A stretch of DNA of 64,000 nt, taken from contig NZ_CP109181.1 of the NCBI RefSeq assembly GCF_036248275.1, forward strand, positions 3,348,001 to 3,412,000. Reading direction: 5' to 3'. The stretch comes from Streptomyces sp. NBC_01716 (GTDB lineage Bacteria > Actinomycetota > Actinomycetes > Streptomycetales > Streptomycetaceae). Below are positions 9,911-18,625 of the stretch, piece by piece; positions within the stretch are counted from its first letter, which is position 1; the number at the start of each line of letters is the position of its first letter. Under the pieces are notes generated by a model. The model was not told where the DNA came from and searched no databases. It worked only from the letters and a program-made list of their open reading frames with translations. A program made the position numbers and the translations under genes.

Positions 9911-10807
9911 TCAGCGCGAAGCGGCCCGTTCCAGTTGATCCAGCGTCGCCGCCACCGCCGGGACCCGTGCCAGATCGGGCAGGGTGAGCGCGACGATCTC
10001 CCGCCGCACCGCGGGGTCGACGGTGACCGTACGGGCGGCCTTCGGCAGCACCGACTCCATCGCCAGCTCCGGCAGGAACGCGACCCCGAGTCCGGCCCCG
10101 ACCAGGCCGATCACCGCGGGGTAGTCGTCCGTCGCGAAGTCGATACGGGGGGTGAAGCCCGCCTTCGCGCAGGCTTCCACCAGTTGGTGCCGGCAGCGCG
10201 GACAGCCCGCGATCCAGGACTCGTCGGCGAGGTCCGCGATGGAGACGGCGGCGGCCCCGGCCAGCCGGTGCTTCTCCGGGAGCAGCCCCACCAGCCGGTC
10301 GGTCAGCAGCGGGCGTACGACCAGGTCGTCCCACTCCCCGGCGCCGCCGGTGGAGCCGTAACGGAACGCCAGCGCCACGTCGCAGTCGCCGTCGCGCAGC
10401 ATCTCGACGGAGCGTGGCGGCTCCGCGTCGACGAGCGAGACGCGGGTGCCGGGGTGCGCGGCGCGCAGGGCGGCCAGTGCGGCGGGGACGAGCGTGGAGC
10501 TGCCGCTCGGGAACGAGACCAGCCGGACCCGGCCGGCGCGCAGGCCCGCGATGGCGGCGACCTCCTCCTCGGCGGCGGTGAGTCCGGACAGGATGCCCGC
10601 CGCGTGCCGTACGAGCACTTCGCCGGCCTGGGTGAGGCGCATCGCGCGGCTGGTCCTGATCAGCAGGGTCGTACCGACCGAGGCTTCGAGGACCTTCATC
10701 TGCTGGCTGACGGCGGGCTGGGTGCAGCCCAGTTCCCGCGCCGCGGCGGAGAACGAGCCGGTGGTGGCGACGGCACGCAGGACACGGAGATGACGGGCTT
10801 CGATCAC
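9911..10807 (-). CDS. LysR-family transcriptional regulator
   Basis: 298 residues. The N-terminal winged HTH (residues 1-60: LRVLRAVATTGSFSAAARELGCTQPAVSQQMKVLE) is followed by a periplasmic-binding-protein-like effector domain. I place the start at GTG 10807, where LysR homology begins; there is no clear Shine-Dalgarno sequence, so the message may be leaderless. The in-frame extension to 11062 overlaps the divergent MOSC gene and looks spurious. It faces the MOSC gene at 10902 across 94 bp, the usual LysR-target geometry, so control of that gene is a reasonable guess. The effector is unknown. Confidence 0.9.
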   Translation of the reverse strand: MIEARHLRVLRAVATTGSFSAAARELGCTQPAVSQQMKVLEASVGTTLLIRTSRAMRLTQAGEVLVRHAAGILSGLTAAEEEVAAIAGLRAGRVRLVSFPSGSSTLVPAALAALRAAHPGTRVSLVDAEPPRSVEMLRDGDCDVALAFRYGSTGGAGEWDDLVVRPLLTDRLVGLLPEKHRLAGAAAVSIADLADESWIAGCPRCRHQLVEACAKAGFTPRIDFATDDYPAVIGLVGAGLGVAFLPELAMESVLPKAARTVTVDPAVRREIVALTLPDLARVPAVAATLDQLERAASR

Positions 10808-10901
10808 CCCGCAAACATAAGGGAAACTTGGGGGCCCGGGGAAATTCGGGGCGGCACATTTGGGAGGCCCCCGACCGGGGCGGCGCGTTAGCGTTCCTGG
10901 C

Positions 10902-11639
10902 ATGAGAGTTCTGACCGTGAATGTGGGACGTGCCAAGACCGTCGCGTACACGGACGCGCCCGGCGGCGCGACCGGTATCGACAAGCAGCCGGTGGACGGC
11001 CCGGTCGCGGTGCGCGATCCCGGCCGCAAGGGCACGGGCGCGAGCGGTCTCGTCGGGGACACGGTGTGCGATCTGCGCCATCACGGCGGCAGCGACCAGG
11101 CCGTGTACGTGTACGCGCGGGAGGATCTGGATTTCTGGGAGCGGGAGTTGGGGCGTCCGCTGGCCAACGGCTGCTTCGGCGAGAACCTCACGACAGCCGG
11201 TCTCGATCTCAACGGGACGCTGATCGGCGAGCGTTGGCGGGTCGGCCCCGATCTGGTGCTGGAGGCGACGAGCGGGCGGGTCCCGTGCCGTACGTTCGCG
11301 GGCCGGCTCGGTGAGAAGGGGTGGGTCAGGCGGTTCACCCGGCAGGGGGTCACCGGGGCGTACTTCCGGGTCGTGGTGCCCGGCGAGGTCCGGGCGGGCG
11401 ACCCGGTCGAGATCGTGCACCGGCCCGAGCACGAGGTGACGGTGGCTCTCGCCTTCCGGGCCGCGACCACCGAGCGCGAGCTGCTGCCGAGGGTGCTGGC
11501 CGCCGGAGAGGCCCTGCACACCGAGGAGTTGAGGACCGCGCGGGAGTACGTGGCGAGGTACGGCGACGGGACGGCCGGGGCCGCGACGGTCCCCGGTCAG
11601 ACGGACGGAACCGCCGACGAGAGCGCCGAGGTGGTGTGA
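10902..11639 (+). CDS. MOSC domain protein (YiiM-like)
   Basis: 245 residues. MOSC domains bind sulfur or sulfurated molybdenum cofactor through a conserved Cys, here in SGRVPCRTFAGRL at about residue 131. Other landmarks are VCDLRHHGGSDQAVYVYAREDL, LGRPLANGCFGENLTT and RVGPDLVLEAT, followed by a C-terminal 3-alpha helical tail, as in YiiM. YiiM-type proteins reduce N-hydroxylated compounds or handle Moco; which applies here cannot be told. The start is ATG 10902, chosen because the family begins at MRVLTVNVG. It lies divergently to the LysR gene and upstream of an SDR gene after 122 bp. Confidence 0.88.
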   Translation: MRVLTVNVGRAKTVAYTDAPGGATGIDKQPVDGPVAVRDPGRKGTGASGLVGDTVCDLRHHGGSDQAVYVYAREDLDFWERELGRPLANGCFGENLTTAGLDLNGTLIGERWRVGPDLVLEATSGRVPCRTFAGRLGEKGWVRRFTRQGVTGAYFRVVVPGEVRAGDPVEIVHRPEHEVTVALAFRAATTERELLPRVLAAGEALHTEELRTAREYVARYGDGTAGAATVPGQTDGTADESAEVV

Positions 11640-11761
11640 CTCCCGGAAACGACAACAGGGCGGGAAGCGGTGTGCCGGGGGCGCCCGGTGGTGGGCGGGG
11701 GCGCCTTCCGGTGACCGGACGGCCGTTCGCGCCGGGCGCGCGACCGTCTAACGTGCCGCCT

Positions 11762-12559
11762 ATGACGACTGCTTTGATTACGGGCGCCACAGCGGGTATC
11801 GGCGCCGCGTTCGCGCGGCGGCTGGCGGCGGGCGGGACCTCCGGCGGGGTGGGAAGCGGCCACAATCTGGTGCTGGTCGCACGTGACACCGAGCGCCTTC
11901 AGCACCAGGCGACCGAACTCCACGACCTGCACGGCATCGAGGCCGAGGTGCTGACCGCCGATCTCTCCACGGACCTGGGGATCGCGGCGGTCGAGGAGCG
12001 TCTGGGCGACCTCAAGCACCCGGTCGATCTGCTGGTCAACAACGCGGGGTTCGGGAACAAGGGCCGGTTCCTGGACGTGTCGATGGCCGACGAGCTGACG
12101 ATGCTGAAGGTGCACTGCGAGGCGGTGCTGCGGCTGACGTCGGCGGCCGTCGTCGGAATGCGGGAGCGCGGGCGCGGCGGGGTGGTGAACGTGTCGTCGG
12201 TGGCCGCTTTCCTGCCGCGCGGGACGTACGGCGCGTCGAAGGCATGGGTCGTGCAGTTCACGGAGGGCGCCGCGCGGGACCTGGAGGGGACCGGGGTACG
12301 GCTGATGGCGCTCTGCCCCGGCTTCACGCGCACGGAGTTCCACGACCGGGCGGGGATGGGGACGGACAGGATCCCCAACTGGATGTGGCTGGACGCCGAC
12401 AAACTGGTGACCGCGGCGCTGACCGATCTGGCGCGTGGCAAGACGGTGTCGGTGCCGGACCCGCGGTACAAGGCCCTGATGGGCGCGGTGAAGCTGGCGC
12501 CGCGGGGGCTGCTCGGCGGGGTGACGTCGAAGACTGGACGGAAGTACGGGCCGCGATAG
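11762..12559 (+). CDS. Short-chain dehydrogenase/reductase (SDR)
   Basis: 265 residues, classical SDR. The cofactor motif TGATAGIGAAFA is at residues 7-18, NNAGFG is mid-protein, the catalytic Ser is in VVNVSSVAAFLP, and YGASKAWV gives the YxxxK pair. The C-terminal region (PDPRYKALMGAVKLAPRGLLGGVTSKTGRKY) resembles the 17-beta-hydroxysteroid or DltE-like subgroup. The substrate is unknown. ATG 11762 is the first start consistent with the Rossmann fold. It is followed by the hydroxyacid dehydrogenase gene after 68 bp, possibly co-transcribed. Confidence 0.9.
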   Translation: MTTALITGATAGIGAAFARRLAAGGTSGGVGSGHNLVLVARDTERLQHQATELHDLHGIEAEVLTADLSTDLGIAAVEERLGDLKHPVDLLVNNAGFGNKGRFLDVSMADELTMLKVHCEAVLRLTSAAVVGMRERGRGGVVNVSSVAAFLPRGTYGASKAWVVQFTEGAARDLEGTGVRLMALCPGFTRTEFHDRAGMGTDRIPNWMWLDADKLVTAALTDLARGKTVSVPDPRYKALMGAVKLAPRGLLGGVTSKTGRKYGPR

Positions 12560-12627
12560 CGGCGGGACCCGCCGGTCCGGCCCGCCGTACCACCCACGCC
12601 GACCCCACGAGGAGAGCGACTTCCACC

Positions 12628-13662
12628 ATGCACGACGCCACTGACAATCGGCCTTCGGCGCTGCTCTCGATGGGTCCGGGCATCGCGGAGCGGCTGTTCT
12701 CCCCCGCTCATCTCTCCCGGCTGACCAGCCTCGTACGCACCGATCCGCGACGTGTCGCCCACACCCTGACCGGCCCCGGTCTCGACCCCGCCGTCGCCGC
12801 CGCGCTCGCCGACGCCGAACTGCTGATCACCTGCTGGGGCGCGCCACCGCTGACGGCCGAGGTCCTCGACGCCGCACCGCGGCTGCGCGCCGTCGTACAC
12901 GCGGCGGGAACGGTCAAGCACCACATCACGGACGCCTGCTGGGAGCGGGGCATCGCGGTCACATCGGCGGCGGCGGCCAACGCCGAGCCCGTCGCCGAGT
13001 ACACGCTGGCCGCGATCCTCTTCGCGGGCAAGCGGGTCCTTCACTCGGCCCACCGCCACCGGGAGCTGCGCGCCCCCCACGACTGGCACCAGGAGCTGAG
13101 CGGGGCGGGCAACTACCGCCGTACGGTCGGCATCGTCGGCGCGTCCCGGATCGGCCGCCGGGTGATCGAGCTGCTGCGGCCGTTCGACCTCGACGTCCTG
13201 CTGTACGACCCGTACATCGACACCGCCGCCGCCGAGGCTCTCGGTGTCGAGCAGATGGCGCTGATCGAGCTGTGCGCGCGGAGCCAGGTGGTGTCGGTCC
13301 ACGCTCCGCAGGTCCCGGCCACCCACCGGATGATCGGCGCCGCGCAGCTCGCGGCGATGCCCGACGGGGCCACGCTGATCAACACCGCGCGGGGCTCGCT
13401 GATCGACGAGGACGCGCTGCTGCCGCAGCTGGTCTCCGGCCGGCTGAGCGCGGTGCTCGACGTGACGGATCCCGAACCGCCGTCGGCCGACTCGCCGTTG
13501 TACGACCTGCCGAACGTGCTGCTGACCCCGCATGTCGCGGGCTCGCTGGGCGGAGAGGTCCACCGGATGACGGATCAGGCGCTGGACGAGGTGGAGCGGT
13601 ACGCGAAGGGGCTGCCGTTCGAGGATCCCGTACATCCGTCGGCGCTGCCGCACTCGGCCTGA
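12628..13662 (+). CDS. D-isomer-specific 2-hydroxyacid dehydrogenase family protein
   Basis: 344 residues. The NAD-binding domain carries VGIVGASRIGRRVI at about residues 167-180. The substrate-binding Arg of NTARGSLIDEDALL and the catalytic His of LLTPHVAGSLGG follow, with the acidic residue in VTDPEPP between them. These are the Arg-Glu-His elements of the family. Many Streptomyces paralogues of this group are annotated only as hydroxyacid dehydrogenases, and the substrate cannot be predicted. The ATG at 12628 is preceded by GAGGAGAG. The gene ends 15 bases before a strong terminator facing groEL. Confidence 0.88.
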   Translation: MHDATDNRPSALLSMGPGIAERLFSPAHLSRLTSLVRTDPRRVAHTLTGPGLDPAVAAALADAELLITCWGAPPLTAEVLDAAPRLRAVVHAAGTVKHHITDACWERGIAVTSAAAANAEPVAEYTLAAILFAGKRVLHSAHRHRELRAPHDWHQELSGAGNYRRTVGIVGASRIGRRVIELLRPFDLDVLLYDPYIDTAAAEALGVEQMALIELCARSQVVSVHAPQVPATHRMIGAAQLAAMPDGATLINTARGSLIDEDALLPQLVSGRLSAVLDVTDPEPPSADSPLYDLPNVLLTPHVAGSLGGEVHRMTDQALDEVERYAKGLPFEDPVHPSALPHSA

Positions 13663-13676
13663 GCCGTACCCGGGAA

Positions 13677-13722
13677 CGCGCCGAGGCCCGGCACCCCCGA
13701 AGGGGCGCCGGGCCTCGGCGCG
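13677..13722. terminator. Bidirectional terminator between convergent genes
   Basis: A 46-base near-perfect inverted repeat: 16-bp outer arms (CGCGCCGAGGCCCGGC and complement), then a CCCC/GGGG inner stem. It separates the hydroxyacid dehydrogenase gene from the 3' end of groEL and can serve both. Confidence 0.85.
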
Positions 13723-13745
13723 TCTACCACGGAGAGCCGCTGGGC

Positions 13746-15407
<1,662 letters not shown>

Positions 15408-15469
15408 CTACGCCCCGGGCCGCCCGGCGATGCGGGGGCCAGGGGCGCAGCTCACAGCGGACTGTGGAA

Positions 15470-15778
15470 TTACTTCTCGATGATCGCGAGCACGTCGCGA
15501 GCCGAGAGGACGAGGTACTCCTCGCCCGTGTACTTCACCTCAGTACCGCCGTACTTGCTGTACAGAACGACGTCGCCGACGGAAACGTCGAGCGGAAGCC
15601 GCTCGCCGTTCTCGAAGCGACCCGGACCGACGGCCAGGACGACGCCCTCCTGGGGCTTCTCCTTGGCCGTGTCCGGAATAACCAGGCCAGAGGCCGTGGT
15701 CTGCTCTGCGTCGAGCGGCTGGACCACAATGCGGTCCTCGAGCGGCTTGATGGCAACCTTGGTGCTGGCGGTCGTCAC
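15470..15778 (-). CDS. groS: 10-kDa co-chaperonin GroES
   Basis: 102 residues with all family features: [23 protein letters not shown], the mobile loop, [37 protein letters not shown], and the C-terminal [16 protein letters not shown]. It caps the GroEL ring. First gene of the groES-groEL unit; two CIRCE operators and a matching promoter lie 100-175 bp upstream. Confidence 0.97.
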   Translation of the reverse strand: MTTASTKVAIKPLEDRIVVQPLDAEQTTASGLVIPDTAKEKPQEGVVLAVGPGRFENGERLPLDVSVGDVVLYSKYGGTEVKYTGEEYLVLSARDVLAIIEK

Positions 15779-15879
15779 GATCCGACCTCCCCCTTCGGAG
15801 ATCTCACGGGGTTAACTGTCTGGGTGGCGCGACCGGGCTCGATCCGTCGTCGCGGGTGCCGGACCTGTCCTGTCACGCA

Positions 15880-15906
15880 TTGGCACTCTCCAGTGGGGAG
15901 TGCCAG
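15880..15906. promoter_or_regulatory. CIRCE operator, promoter-distal to groES promoter -10 (site 1)
   Basis: TTGGCACTC-N9-GAGTGCCAG, matching the CIRCE consensus TTAGCACTC-N9-GAGTGCTAA with symmetrical single-base changes in each arm. It lies in the groES leader between the promoter and the gene. HrcA is the expected repressor; its gene is not in this window. Confidence 0.9.
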
Positions 15907-15913
15907 ACATGAC

Positions 15914-15941
15914 ACTATGACCGCGATTAGCACTCGGTCAA
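15914..15941 (-). promoter_or_regulatory. Vegetative-type promoter of groES-groEL
   Basis: On the minus strand, TTGACC (15941-15936) and CATAGT (15919-15914) are separated by 16 bases, close to the HrdB consensus. The -35 lies inside the second CIRCE spacer and the -10 between the two operators, so HrcA bound at either site would block initiation. Confidence 0.7.
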
Positions 15942-15953
15942 GCTGAGTGCCAG
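15927..15953. promoter_or_regulatory. CIRCE operator (site 2) overlapping the -35
   Basis: TTAGCACTC-N9-GAGTGCCAG; the left arm is an exact CIRCE arm and the right arm has two changes. The centres of the two CIRCE elements are 47 bp apart, about 4.5 helical turns. Confidence 0.9.
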
Positions 15954-16018
15954 TCGGGCCCCGCGCGCCGCCGCCGTCCGGCCCCCGTTCCGGGGCCCGA
16001 AGGGGCCGGTGAACCGGC

Positions 16019-17068
16019 TCAGACGTAGTCCTCCAGCTTCGCCACCGCGTACCCCTTGTCGGTGATCGTCTTCATGACGTGCCGGATCATGTCGGGCATC
16101 GAGCCCTTCCAGTCCTCCTTCCCGCGGAAATGCGTGAGGACGATGTCGCCGGGGTGCAGGTCCCGGTCCCACTCGCGCCACTCCATGTGGTCGGGGAACG
16201 CCTCGGACGACCACAGCGGAACCGCCTTGACGCCGCAGGACTTGGCGGCGCGCAGGGTGCGCGCGTCGTAGTTGCCGTACGGCGGCCGGAAAAGCGCGGG
16301 CCGCTTCCCGTACCGCTTCTCGATCTTCTCCTGCTGGCCGCAGATCTCCCGTTTCTGCTCCTTGTAGGAGAGCCCGGGGAGGTAGGGGTGGGTGAGGGTG
16401 TGGTTGTGCAGGGAGACACCGCGGGACTGCATCTTCTTGAAATAGGCGTAGTTGTCGTTGATGACGTAGTCGCTGAGGAAGGCGCTGTACGGGATCTTCA
16501 ACTCGCCCATCATCCGCAGCAGTTCGGGGTCCTTCTCGGCGCCGTCGTCGATCGTCAGGAAGACGACCTTCTCCTTGGTCGGGACCCTGGTGAAGACCGG
16601 CGGCAGGGTCGCGCCGCCCGTGACCTCGAAGCCCTTGCGGGTGGTGATCCGGGGCTTCGCCGCGGGCGGCGGGGGTGCGGCGAGCGGGGTCTTGGCGAGC
16701 TTCCACTTCTTCGCGGCCACGGCGCGCAGCGCCTGGGACTTCGCCTGGGCCTGCGCCTGGGCTTCCGCCTGCGCCCTGACGGCAGCGGCGGCGTCGGCGT
16801 CGGCGTCGGCCTTCTTGCCGGCCCCGGCTCCCGGGGCGGGGCCGGCCCGGCCCGGTTTCTCCGGGGCCGACTCCACGGGTCCGCCACCACCGCCGCCACC
16901 GTCCCCGCTCCGGCCGCCGCCGCTGCCGTCGCGGTCGCCGGACTCACCCGCGCAGGCGGTGCCGAGCGCGGCGATCAGGAGTACGGCGGCGGCGGTGCGC
17001 ACCCGCCGGCCGGGGTTCCTTTTCCTAGCCCCTGAGGCTTTATTGTCCTTTTGTCGTACTAGTTGCAT
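16019..17068 (-). CDS. Secreted polysaccharide deacetylase (NodB domain), probable lipoprotein
   Basis: 349 residues. A basic N terminus (ARKRNPGRRVRTA) and hydrophobic stretch lead to LGTACAG, a plausible lipobox, so the protein is probably anchored outside the membrane. A Gly/Ser/Pro/Ala-rich linker of about 90 residues with a QAQAQAK helix follows, then the NodB domain: FLTIDDG (metal Asp pair), LHNHTLTHP (metal His residues), RPPYGNYD, and DIVLTHF near the end. All catalytic landmarks are present, so it should deacetylate a cell wall or extracellular glycan. It lies 65 bp beyond the CIRCE region and is divergent from the methyltransferase gene. The start at ATG 17068 is moderately supported. 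Confidence 0.9.
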   Translation of the reverse strand: MQLVRQKDNKASGARKRNPGRRVRTAAAVLLIAALGTACAGESGDRDGSGGGRSGDGGGGGGGPVESAPEKPGRAGPAPGAGAGKKADADADAAAAVRAQAEAQAQAQAKSQALRAVAAKKWKLAKTPLAAPPPPAAKPRITTRKGFEVTGGATLPPVFTRVPTKEKVVFLTIDDGAEKDPELLRMMGELKIPYSAFLSDYVINDNYAYFKKMQSRGVSLHNHTLTHPYLPGLSYKEQKREICGQQEKIEKRYGKRPALFRPPYGNYDARTLRAAKSCGVKAVPLWSSEAFPDHMEWREWDRDLHPGDIVLTHFRGKEDWKGSMPDMIRHVMKTITDKGYAVAKLEDYV

Positions 17069-17125
17069 GGCGTCGCATCCTGTCAGCGCCCGGCCCACGC
17101 ACCCGGCAGACACCGCCGGGGAGCG

Positions 17126-18421
17126 ATGACGGTCGCCCGGCTGGCCCACAATGACCCGGTGAACGACCGCACCCCCGCACCCCTGGCCCCGCTCCTCTCC
17201 GAGGAGGGCCAGGCCCTGCTCGCCGCCCTTCGCGACTACGACCCCGCCCAGGAGCTGGCCCTGGCGACCCGGCTGCGCCGTGACCACCCCGCCGAGCTGG
17301 TCTCGTCGGCGCTCGCGCAGGCCCGGCTGCGCCAGCGCGCGACCGCGAAGTTCGGCGAGCGCGACGCGTACCGCATGTACTTCACGCCCGACGGCGTCGA
17401 ACAGGCCACCCGCACCTCGGTCGCCGCCCACCGCGCGGCCCGGTTCCGCGCCATCGGCGCCACGGGCGCGGGCCGCACGGGCGCCGGCCCGGCGCGGATC
17501 ACCGACCTCTGCTGCGGCATCGGCGGCGACGCGATCGAGCTGGCCCGCGCGGGGTTCGCCGTGACCGCCGTCGACCGTTCTGCGGAGACCTGCGAGATCG
17601 CCGCGCACAACGTCCGTACGCTGGCGCCCGACGCCCCGCCGCCGACGGTCCTGTGCGCGGACGTCATGACGTACGACCCGCACACCGCGCCCGCTCCCGA
17701 CGCTCTGTTCATCGACCCGGCGAGGCGCGGCGGCCGGGGGCGGATCTTCGATCCGGAGGCGTACTCACCGCCGCTGTCCTGGGCGATCGAGGCGGTACGG
17801 CGGGTCGGCGCCGGCGGCATCAAGATCGCGCCGGGCATCCCGCACGAACTGGTCCCCGGTGATTTCGAGGCCGAGTGGATCTCCGACGGCGGGGACGTGA
17901 AGGAGGCGGTGCTCTGGTACGACGCGAGCGCGCCCGGCGGCCCCGGCGCCCCCGGCCGGGTCGTGCCCGGCGCCCGGCGGGCCACCCTGCTCCCGGCCGG
18001 AGTCACCCTCACCGGGCGCGGGCTGCCGGACCCTCAGGTCAGGGCGGTCGGCCGCTATCTGTACGAGCCGGACGGCGCCGTCATCCGCGCCCATCTGGTC
18101 GCCGAGGCCGCCGACGAGCTGGCCGGCGGGCTGATCGACGAGACGATCGCGTACATCACGGCGGACGAGGTTCTCCCGACGCCGTACGCGACCGCGTACG
18201 AGATCACCGACGAGCTGCCGTTCAGCCTCAAGCGGCTCAAGGCCCTGCTCCGTGAGCGCGAGGTCGGCATCCTGACGGTCAAGAAGCGCGGCTCGCCGGT
18301 CGAACCGGAGGAGTTGCGGCGGAAGATGAAGCTCAAGGGCCGGAATTCGGCCACGGTCTTCCTCACCCGGGTCGCGGGCGCGCCGACCATGCTGCTCGGC
18401 CGGCCGGCCGGGAAGGCGTGA
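17126..18421 (+). CDS. Class I SAM-dependent methyltransferase (THUMP-like C terminus)
   Basis: 431 residues. The SAM-binding fold is clear: ITDLCCGIGGDAIELARAGFAVTAVDRS (motif I and the acidic end of strand 2), then VLCADVMTY and DALFIDPARRGGRGRIFDPEAYSPPL, a DPPRR-like active-site loop. The C-terminal half (ITADEVLPTPYATAYEITDELPFSLKRLKALLRER, ILTVKKRGSPVEPEELRRKMKLKG) matches the THUMP-like domain common in actinobacterial members. The target is unknown; RNA is likely for this fold. GGGGAG directly precedes ATG 17126; GTG 17159 is an alternative start. It is a single gene transcribed away from the deacetylase. Confidence 0.85.
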   Translation: MTVARLAHNDPVNDRTPAPLAPLLSEEGQALLAALRDYDPAQELALATRLRRDHPAELVSSALAQARLRQRATAKFGERDAYRMYFTPDGVEQATRTSVAAHRAARFRAIGATGAGRTGAGPARITDLCCGIGGDAIELARAGFAVTAVDRSAETCEIAAHNVRTLAPDAPPPTVLCADVMTYDPHTAPAPDALFIDPARRGGRGRIFDPEAYSPPLSWAIEAVRRVGAGGIKIAPGIPHELVPGDFEAEWISDGGDVKEAVLWYDASAPGGPGAPGRVVPGARRATLLPAGVTLTGRGLPDPQVRAVGRYLYEPDGAVIRAHLVAEAADELAGGLIDETIAYITADEVLPTPYATAYEITDELPFSLKRLKALLREREVGILTVKKRGSPVEPEELRRKMKLKGRNSATVFLTRVAGAPTMLLGRPAGKA

Positions 18422-18625
18422 GTTCCGGCCCGTTCATGGCCGGAGTCCCACATCCCTGATCTTCGCCAATCACCCCGAACCCCCTTGCTCCAGAGCATAT
18501 TTGAGAGGGTTTTGGTCCTCTGGGCCCATGCCTGCTGACGTGTTCAGGACATAAGCTCCGCTGTGGGGCGGCCTGCGTGTGCCGCCTGAACGCAGCGGTT
18601 CGTGAAGGTGGTTGGGGGGCTCGGA

